The notes beneath the pieces were generated by a model. The model did no database searches. It saw nothing but the letters and a program-made list of their open reading frames with translations, and was not told the origin of the DNA. A stretch of DNA of 29,337 nt, from the NCBI GenBank assembly GCA_020638395.1, contig JACKIP010000013.1:1-29337 (forward strand), given 5' to 3'. Shown here in pieces: positions 23,471 to 29,337 of this stretch. How positions within the stretch are numbered: the stretch's first letter is position 1; every line of letters begins with the position of its first letter. This stretch comes from Rhodospirillales bacterium (GTDB lineage Bacteria; Pseudomonadota; Alphaproteobacteria; Micavibrionales; Micavibrionaceae). The position numbers and the translations under genes are program-made.

Positions 23471-24796
23471 GTGAAACTCAGAAATTTTTTCCCGCAAAGC
23501 CTGATGGGCCGGTCTCTTTTGATTCTGGTTGTGCCGGTTGTTCTGGCGCAAATCATTGCCGTGACGGTTTTCTGGGATAATCACTGGGATAAAATGACCC
23601 GTCGCCTTGCCTCTTCGGTTGCCGGAGAAATCGCAATTGCCGCCGACCAGATGGAAAATAACTTTTCCAGGGACCGCTATGAAAGCTTGCAGGATTACCT
23701 TTCCCAATATCTGGGACTAACGATTCTTTTTGAAGAAAATGCTATCCTGCCCGCCACCCATCAGGATTTCGACTATGTTGACATGCTGGTTATTCGCCCT
23801 CTGCTGCGGACGTTGAATGAACAACTGCCGCAGCCGCATCTTGTTTTTCTGGACCGCAACATCCAGCGCGTATCAATTTTTATCCAGCTTCAAAACGGCG
23901 TTCTGAAGGTCTTTGTGCCGCAACGACGCTTGTTTTCATCCTCTGGCTATGTGTTCGTTCTGCTGTTGCTGGGTTCGTCTTTTTCCCTGTTGCTGATTTC
24001 GGTTGTTTTTCTGCGCAATCAGATCCGCCCCATCCGCAAGCTGGCGGTGGCGGCTCTGCGCATGAGCAAAGGCCGTCCCGTTTCTCTTGGCAAGCCCTCC
24101 GGTGCCCGCGAAGTCCGGCAAGCTGCAGAAGCCTTTGAAATCATGCAGCGGCGGATCCGTCGGCAAATTGAACAGCGCACAACGATGCTTGCCGGGGTCT
24201 CCCATGATTTGCGAACGCCTTTAACCCGAATTCGTCTGGGGCTGTCCATGCTGGAAGATTCCGATGACACGCAGGCCTTACTGGCCGATCTGGATGAAAT
24301 GGAAAAAATGATTACGGCCTATCTGGAATTTGCCAGAGGCGAAAAACCCGAAGAAGCCTCCTCCGTCAATCTTGCGGAGTTTCTCACAGAGGTGATGGCA
24401 CCGTACAAGACAGAGACACTGGAAACAACCCTGATTGCTCCTTCCGCGCCGGCTCCGCAAATCTTCCTGCAAAAAGTCAATTTTCGCCGCTGTCTTGAAA
24501 ATATTCTGGGGAATGCGGCGCGCTATGCCACAAAAATACAGATCAGCCTTGAAATAACCCCGCAACGGGTCCGGCTCCGGATCGAAGATAACGGGCCGGG
24601 CATTCCGGAAGATCAATATGAGGAAGTGTTCAAACCGTTTGTCCGGCTCGATACCTCCAGAAATAAAGAAACCGGCGGGGCCGGCCTCGGTCTGTCAGTG
24701 GCAATGGATGTTGTCTTGTCGCACGGAGGAAAAATTTCTCTGGAAAAAAGCCAGGCCCTCGGCGGTCTGTGTGTGGTTATTGGCCTGCCGGTGTAA
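23471..24796 (+). CDS. EnvZ-like sensor histidine kinase
   Basis: 441 aa, GTG start. One helix at about 14-34 and one at about 160-181 flank a periplasmic region. A HAMP segment (NQIRPIRKLAVAALRMSKG) precedes the phosphoacceptor His245 in LAGVSHDLRTPLTRIRLGL. The ATP-binding domain has N-box NILGNAARYA (about 344-353), G1 DNGPGIP (373-379) and G2 GGAGLGLSV (402-410). PFVRLDTSRNKETGGAGLGLSVA is the EnvZ/OmpR-class F/G2 form. It should phosphorylate an OmpR-type regulator, but no response-regulator gene is adjacent. The start is 9 nt after recX. Confidence 0.92.
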   Translation: MKLRNFFPQSLMGRSLLILVVPVVLAQIIAVTVFWDNHWDKMTRRLASSVAGEIAIAADQMENNFSRDRYESLQDYLSQYLGLTILFEENAILPATHQDFDYVDMLVIRPLLRTLNEQLPQPHLVFLDRNIQRVSIFIQLQNGVLKVFVPQRRLFSSSGYVFVLLLLGSSFSLLLISVVFLRNQIRPIRKLAVAALRMSKGRPVSLGKPSGAREVRQAAEAFEIMQRRIRRQIEQRTTMLAGVSHDLRTPLTRIRLGLSMLEDSDDTQALLADLDEMEKMITAYLEFARGEKPEEASSVNLAEFLTEVMAPYKTETLETTLIAPSAPAPQIFLQKVNFRRCLENILGNAARYATKIQISLEITPQRVRLRIEDNGPGIPEDQYEEVFKPFVRLDTSRNKETGGAGLGLSVAMDVVLSHGGKISLEKSQALGGLCVVIGLPV

Positions 24797-24810
24797 GGGA
24801 TAGGCTCAAC

Positions 24811-25428
24811 CTAATCAAACAAACTATCGATATCCCCCTGTGAGGAGGTTTTTGCTTCCTTGGCCGAGGTAATATCCGCGGCGAGACCTTTGCCTTTGTG
24901 GGAGTCAACATCCAGCCCCAGTTTGTACAGGGTCGAAGACAAGCGTTCTTCGATCAACTGCATATTCTCCAGTGTTTTGCGCACGCGCTGCCCGGTCAGA
25001 TCCTGAAACGAACAGGCTATCAAAATTTCCTGAATTTCATTCCGCACATCATCCAGAGCGGCTTCACGTTTGGCTGAGTCATTCAGATCATCGCTATTGG
25101 CAAGACGATCCGTAATCCGTTCCGCCGCGTCCATAATCTGATTGGCGGCAGTCTCCGTGACCTCAATCACTTTTTCCAGCTCAACCCCGGCATTCATCGG
25201 AGCATCGCCGGTACCTTTATAGGAAATGGCACTGATGATTTCCAAAATCTCGGCAAATTTCCGGACAAGCCCTTCCTCTGCCATTTCCGCCAATTGTGAC
25301 GACGCATTAATTTCCGAGGATAATTCATCCAGTCGTGTCGCCATATACCCTTCATATGTATCCAGCCGACTGTTCAGCCGTACTAAAAAGTCATTAATCT
25401 GGCTTAAATCTTTTAGATTTTCTGTCAT
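24811..25428 (-). CDS. cheZ: Chemotaxis protein phosphatase CheZ family
   Basis: 205 aa, largely helical. The catalytic segment EILIACSFQDLTGQRVRKTL has Gln147 in the position of the phosphatase Gln and Asp143 beside it. The tail DIDSLFD is the CheY-binding C-terminal peptide typical of CheZ and related proteins. It dephosphorylates CheY-P and so shortens the motor signal. The remaining chemotaxis genes are not in the window. Convergent with the kinase gene, with 14 nt between stops. Confidence 0.9.
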   Translation of the reverse strand: MTENLKDLSQINDFLVRLNSRLDTYEGYMATRLDELSSEINASSQLAEMAEEGLVRKFAEILEIISAISYKGTGDAPMNAGVELEKVIEVTETAANQIMDAAERITDRLANSDDLNDSAKREAALDDVRNEIQEILIACSFQDLTGQRVRKTLENMQLIEERLSSTLYKLGLDVDSHKGKGLAADITSAKEAKTSSQGDIDSLFD

Positions 25429-25594
25429 GAAGAAATCGTCCCGTGCTTATTTTCAAATCATTATAACACTAAAAAGATTAATGAAATCTGGAGATTTTTG
25501 TGCGGTGCATGCTAAGGTGTGATTTTTTTCGCAAAGGATTCTGTTTTTCCGTCCGTATATTAAGGGAACACCTCAAAAAGCAAGGAAAACAGAT

Positions 25595-26077
25595 ATGCCT
25601 AAACACATCCTCCCTCCCGTTTCATCCCCTTTTACCAAAACTTTCGTTTTTCTACTGGCAAGCATGGCCCTGCTGTCTCCGGCGTTGGCTCGTGCAGACC
25701 ATCCGGATCGTAGAGATCGAGATGATTTTCGCCCTAAAAACAGCAGTTTTATCGTCGGCCCCTGCAACCCCTATACACAAAATGTACGAATTGGCCATCA
25801 AAACACCGTGTCCACCGGAATAGCCTGTAAGCGAAATGATGGGATCTGGGAAGTTACATTCAGCTCGGTTGATGGTATCCGATACACCGCGACAGGGCCG
25901 ATCTTTATTATTCGGGACCGGGAAAGAAAGCAGGAATATCGCCATCCAACCGTCATATACCAGAACTCTCCGGTCATGAACGGGAGGCATGATGACTGGC
26001 GGGATCACGATACGCATCATGCCCACGGCAAGAAAAACAAAGACCGGGACGGTAAAGAATACTACAGGAAATGGTGA
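25595..26077 (+). CDS. Secreted hypothetical protein with surface-antigen-like core
   Basis: 160 aa. The signal peptide contains TKTFVFLLASMALLSPALARA, cut before DHPD. A short charged stretch (RRDRDDFRPK) and a core GPCNPYTQNVRIGHQNTVSTG with IACKRNDGIWEVTF follow. The C-T-x-x-V...G-x-A-C-[RK]-x-x-D-G-x-W-[EQ] pattern resembles the end of the 17-kDa surface-antigen family, though the glycine zipper is missing. The C-terminus is very rich in His, Asp and Lys (DWRDHDTHHAHGKKNKDRDG), which could bind metal. AAGGA lies 8 nt before the ATG. Function unknown. Confidence 0.8.
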   Translation: MPKHILPPVSSPFTKTFVFLLASMALLSPALARADHPDRRDRDDFRPKNSSFIVGPCNPYTQNVRIGHQNTVSTGIACKRNDGIWEVTFSSVDGIRYTATGPIFIIRDRERKQEYRHPTVIYQNSPVMNGRHDDWRDHDTHHAHGKKNKDRDGKEYYRKW

Positions 26078-26171
26078 TACAGTCAAAATTATGGATAATC
26101 CTGAGATCTGGAACAATCGGGTTTCATGTATTATAGTGCTTTGGTTTAATTTTAAGACATCTTACAACACC

Positions 26172-26263
26172 GTCATTGCCTGAATTGTCGAAGGCAATTC
26201 TAAGGCAATCCATTGATATTTATGGATTGCCCTAGGATTTTCTGCGAAAATCCGGGGAATGAC
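26172..26263. repeat. Complete copy of the palindromic repeat, variant interior
   Basis: 92 bp. Left half: GTCATTGCCTGAATTGTC, then GGCAATTC and GGCAATCCAT. Right half: ATGGATTGCCC, hairpin GGATTTTCTGCGAAAATCC, GGGGAATGAC. The outer ends and the centre match the other copies, the hairpin cores do not. It occupies most of the interval 26078-26413, in which I see no gene. Confidence 0.8.
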
Positions 26264-26413
26264 GGATGTCTTATTTTTAATCGGAACCACTATATTTAAG
26301 AACGTTGAACATGGTTTCAATGATGAATCGGTTGCGTAGACGCAGGCGGCATTCGGAGCTTATTTTAAAAGACAATAGTATTCCCGCGCCGGACTTCATG
26401 TTAATACTATTAT

Positions 26414-27208
26414 ATGAATCACCTCGACCAACTGGAAGCGCGGTCCATTTATATCATCCGCGAGGCCTATAACCGGATCGACCCGCTGGCGATGCTGTGG
26501 TCGATCGGTAAGGACTCCACAACTCTGCTCTGGCTGACCCGCAAAGCATTCTTCGGGCGGGTGCCGTTTCCTCTGGTGCATCTGGATACGGACATGGAAA
26601 TGGACGAGGTCTATGCTTTTCGCGATCAACTGGTTAAAGACTGGAATTTGCCCTTTCAAGCTGCTTTTTGCCCGCCGGAAGAAGAGATGGACCCGACCCT
26701 GCCGCCCAACACGCGGGCCGCGGCGCGCAAAACTGCGGGACTGTCCAACCTTTTGAAGGAAAAGAATTACCGGGGCCTGATGATCGGCATTCGCCGGGAT
26801 GAGCAATCCATGCGCGCCAAGGAACGGGTTTTCTCGCCGCGCACGCCCGATGGAAACTGGGATTTCAAGAACCAGCCGCCGGAATTCTGGGATCAATACA
26901 AAACAGACTTTCCGGATGACATGCATGTGCGGGTGCACCCGCTGCTGCACTGGACGGAGCTGGATATCTGGCGCTATATCCAGCGGGAACAAATCCCCTG
27001 CTGCGAGCTTTATTTCGCCAAAGATGGCAAACGCTACCGCTCTTTAGGGGAGAAAAACATCACCTTTCCGGTCGACAGCACCGCCGCGACAATTGAGGAA
27101 ATTATCACTGAACTGGAAACCACCAACACCTCGGAACGCGCCGGCCGCTCCATGGATAAAGAAACGGAAGACAGCTTCGAAAAACTCAGAGCACAGGGGT
27201 ATTTGTAA
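26414..27208 (+). CDS. cysD: Sulfate adenylyltransferase subunit 2
   Basis: 264 aa. The N-type ATP pyrophosphatase PP-loop is LWSIGKDSTTLLWLTRKAFFG (about 28-48), the usual CysD form. PLVHLDTDMEMDEVY, GIRRDEQSMRAKERVFSPR and the C-terminal SERAGRSMDKETEDSFEKLRAQGYL are family landmarks. With CysN it makes adenosine 5'-phosphosulfate from ATP and sulfate. No ribosome site is evident before the ATG at 26414. A sulfotransferase gene starts 2 nt after its stop, between cysD and cysN. Confidence 0.97.
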   Translation: MNHLDQLEARSIYIIREAYNRIDPLAMLWSIGKDSTTLLWLTRKAFFGRVPFPLVHLDTDMEMDEVYAFRDQLVKDWNLPFQAAFCPPEEEMDPTLPPNTRAAARKTAGLSNLLKEKNYRGLMIGIRRDEQSMRAKERVFSPRTPDGNWDFKNQPPEFWDQYKTDFPDDMHVRVHPLLHWTELDIWRYIQREQIPCCELYFAKDGKRYRSLGEKNITFPVDSTAATIEEIITELETTNTSERAGRSMDKETEDSFEKLRAQGYL

Positions 27209-27210
27209 GG

Positions 27211-27945
27211 ATGAGAGCTCCCTTTATTATTTTTGCACATGCGCGCAGCGGTAGTACAAATTTATCAAGAGCATTACAATGCCACCCCGATCTTCATATC
27301 GCTGAAGAACCTTTTCACGAAAAATATCATGAGTGGAATCCAAATGAGCCAAGCTATTTAAATCTTATCAGAGATATACCTTCTCTGGATAAACAAACTT
27401 CTGATATCTTCCGTAAATATAACGGCATAAAAGTGCTTAACTATCAGCTTTCTGAAGATTTATACACCCATCTTCTACTGCGACCTGAAATCAAAGTTAT
27501 TTACTTAAAAAGATCCAATCTTCTGCAAGCTGTTGTATCTAATCTTATCGCACGGCAAACCGGAGTCTGGCAACCACACGAGAAAGGTAAGGACTATACC
27601 TCTCAAAAATTTGCCCCTCTCCCTCTGGAAGAAATTGAGAAAATTATAAACTACGAAAAAGAATTACGTTTGTATTATGATGATCTTCTTAATAAAAAAC
27701 CTGCCCAAATGCTTTACCGGACGAATTACGAAGATTTATATTTGAACAAAGAAATATCTCCGGATGCAGTTCTCCATGATATTTACAGATTCCTTGGACT
27801 TCCCAGCCATCCTGTCGATTTTCAGGATTACTTAAACTACAAGGTCTCAAAGATTAACCCTGAGAACATTTATGATATGCTGCCAAATGCAAAAGAGATT
27901 AACGAAAAATTTGGATGCGATGAGACAGGATGGTTGTATAGCTAG
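27211..27945 (+). CDS. PAPS-dependent sulfotransferase inserted between cysD and cysN
   Basis: 244 aa. The N-terminal PAPS loop is FAHARSGSTNLSRAL (about 8-22), and the 3'-phosphate segment IYLKRSNLLQAVVSNLIARQ is at about 96-115. A conserved Arg-x-x-N and Ser arrangement supports a Stf0/sulfotransferase-type fold. It should use PAPS made by CysD/CysN (plus an APS kinase) to sulfate an unknown acceptor. The ATG begins 2 nt after the cysD stop, so translation is coupled. The gene is visibly A+T-richer than cysD and cysN, with codons such as AAA, ATA and TTA, which points to separate acquisition. The cysN start lies about 80 bp beyond. Confidence 0.9.
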   Translation: MRAPFIIFAHARSGSTNLSRALQCHPDLHIAEEPFHEKYHEWNPNEPSYLNLIRDIPSLDKQTSDIFRKYNGIKVLNYQLSEDLYTHLLLRPEIKVIYLKRSNLLQAVVSNLIARQTGVWQPHEKGKDYTSQKFAPLPLEEIEKIINYEKELRLYYDDLLNKKPAQMLYRTNYEDLYLNKEISPDAVLHDIYRFLGLPSHPVDFQDYLNYKVSKINPENIYDMLPNAKEINEKFGCDETGWLYS

Positions 27946-28028
27946 ACACAGAAGTATTTATAACTATAAGAACCTTCGCATCCTTCGCATTGAAATATCA
28001 TTACTAAAGTGACAACATACAAACAAAA

Positions 28029-29337
28029 ATGACCCAAAAAAAACACACACCGCCCCTCCATATCGTTATTGTCGGTCACGTTGACCACGGCAAATCGACC
28101 CTGATCGGACGGTTGCTCTATGATACGAATTCGCTACCCGACGGAAAAGTCGAGGAGTTGCAGGAGATCTGTAAACGCCGCGGCACCGATGTGCTGGAGT
28201 GGTCGTTCCTGCTGGATTCCTATCAGGCGGAGCGCGATCAGGCAATTACCATCGACACCACCCAGATCTGGTTCAAAACGGCACAGCGGGATTACGTCAT
28301 TATTGACGCCCCCGGACACCGGGAATTTCTTAAGAATATGATTTCCGGCGCGGCGCAGGCCGATGCCGCCATTTTAGTGGTCGATGCCAAGGAAGGGCTA
28401 CAGGAACAAACCCGCCGCCATGCCTATCTGTTGAAGCTTTTGGGGCTACAGCAGATCGCCGTGGTTATTAACAAGATGGATGCCGTCGAGCAGGCGCAAA
28501 AGCGTTTTATAGAGGTTTCGAAATCGGTGCAGGACTACCTCGCCTCCATTCATCTGAGCGCCACCCATATCCTGCCGATTTCGGCGCGACACGGCACCAT
28601 GATCGCTTCCAGAGATGAAACAATGAGCTGGTATGACGGGCCAACCCTTCTGGAAACGCTGGATAGTTTCCAGAGCCATACCTCACGGCAGGATGCCCCC
28701 TTGCGCTTTCCCATTCAGGATGTGTACCGCTTCGATGAAAAACGTATTCTGGTCGGGCGTATTGAGACCGGATCTGTAAAAGTCGGGGATACGCTCTTTT
28801 TCTCCCCCACCAATGAAAAAGCCGTCGTGACCTCGCTGGAGCAATGGCCGGAGAGAGAGCCAAGAAAATTGAAAGCCGTGGCGGGAGAGTCCATCGGGCT
28901 TACACTCAATCAGCCGATTTTCGTGGAGCGTGGTCATCTCGCCTCGCACGAGCAGGAGGAAACCCTGCCATTTCTGACCAACGTTTTTCGCACACATCTG
29001 TTCTGGTTGTCGCACAAACCTCTGAAGGTGGGGAACAGCTATAAGGTCCGCTATGGCACCAATGAAGCCATGGTAACCGTGCAATCTATCGAAAAAGTCA
29101 TTGATACGCAAGATTTACACGATGACACCTCCAGCGGCGAGGTCGCCCGGAACGAAGTCGCCGAAGTGACCTTGCGGGCGCGAAATCTGCTGGCGCTGGA
29201 CCCGTATGAGGAAAATGCCCGGATCGGGCGGCTGGTCATCTATGAAAATCACGATGTTGCCGGTGGCGGTATTATCAGCATGCAGGGCTATCCGGACCAG
29301 CGGCAAATAGCTCCAAAATCACAAAATATCTACGAAG
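28029..29337 (+). CDS. cysN: Sulfate adenylyltransferase subunit 1 (partial, possibly CysNC fusion)
   Basis: 436 codons to the window edge with no stop. GTPase motifs: G1 GHVDHGKS, then GITI-like QAITIDTTQ, G3 DAPGHREF, G4 NKMD and G5 SAR. The C-terminal beta-barrel domains (RFPIQDVYRFDE, GRIETGSVKVGD) follow. CysN drives APS formation by CysD through GTP hydrolysis. The last residues (APKSQNIYE) lie at the junction where CysNC proteins continue into the APS kinase domain, so a fusion is plausible but not visible. The start ATG 28029 has only a weak ribosome site. Confidence 0.95.
   Translation, partial: MTQKKHTPPLHIVIVGHVDHGKSTLIGRLLYDTNSLPDGKVEELQEICKRRGTDVLEWSFLLDSYQAERDQAITIDTTQIWFKTAQRDYVIIDAPGHREFLKNMISGAAQADAAILVVDAKEGLQEQTRRHAYLLKLLGLQQIAVVINKMDAVEQAQKRFIEVSKSVQDYLASIHLSATHILPISARHGTMIASRDETMSWYDGPTLLETLDSFQSHTSRQDAPLRFPIQDVYRFDEKRILVGRIETGSVKVGDTLFFSPTNEKAVVTSLEQWPEREPRKLKAVAGESIGLTLNQPIFVERGHLASHEQEETLPFLTNVFRTHLFWLSHKPLKVGNSYKVRYGTNEAMVTVQSIEKVIDTQDLHDDTSSGEVARNEVAEVTLRARNLLALDPYEENARIGRLVIYENHDVAGGGIISMQGYPDQRQIAPKSQNIYE

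Overview
The window reads as a chromosomal segment of an alphaproteobacterium of moderate G+C content. The evidence is the sucD tail, an xseB-ispA-(cassette)-dxs order, a short CcoS, CheZ, an EnvZ-like kinase, yajC-rlmJ and a C1:A72 initiator tRNA. Order or genus cannot be fixed from sequence reading alone. The genome is rich in dispersed palindromic repeats.

Layout: (a) 1-3.1 kb: end of sucD, then a TPR-sulfotransferase and a XerC/D-type recombinase on the minus strand. (b) 3.1-5.5 kb: ccoS, an OmpW-type porin and hemN on the plus strand, with FNR/FixK-type boxes before ompW and hemN, so this looks like a low-oxygen regulon. (c) 5.5-7.6 kb: rlmJ and yajC, and a divergent unknown gene. (d) 7.6-13.2 kb: a minus-strand block xseB-ispA-[four short peptides, MNIO/DUF692 enzyme, 74-aa protein]-dxs. 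(e) 13.2-14.2 kb: a ZntB/CorA-type transporter. (f) 14.3-20.0 kb: an A+T-richer island with a 5'-truncated helicase/nuclease gene, a GHKL ATPase with a nuclease-like tail, a DUF4268 protein, a serine-recombinase tail and a decayed IS3-family element, ending close to tRNA-fMet. (g) 20.3-25.4 kb: tRNA-fMet, tRNA-Thr, hslO, an ABC-2 permease, recX, an EnvZ-like kinase and cheZ. (h) 25.6-29.3 kb: a small secreted protein, then cysD, a sulfotransferase and cysN (cut by the window end).

The strongest candidate for an undescribed system is at about 10.09-11.92 kb. Three short membrane-anchored peptides end in the same C-terminal motif C-x-[AG]-C-G-M-G-COOH. A fourth peptide has the same kind of N-terminus but a different tail. 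They lie directly upstream of an MNIO-family (DUF692) enzyme and a small downstream protein whose start codon is 3 nt after the enzyme's stop. Enzymes of this family modify cysteine-containing ribosomal peptides (methanobactin, bufferins, 3-thiaglutamate pathway), so this looks like a RiPP locus whose predicted substrates are the terminal CxxCGMG tails. None of the four peptide genes exceeds 77 codons, and three are 44-50 codons.

A second striking feature is a bipartite palindromic repeat family (GTCATT...CCAT/ATGG...AATGAC) scattered between genes. One complete copy sits in frame inside dxs, where it encodes about 20 residues of a roughly 35-residue insertion in an essential isoprenoid enzyme. 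This resembles the protein-coding palindromic elements of Rickettsia. A third theme is sulfation: PAPS-dependent sulfotransferases occur at both ends of the window, one of them inserted between cysD and cysN, whose products make the activated sulfate.
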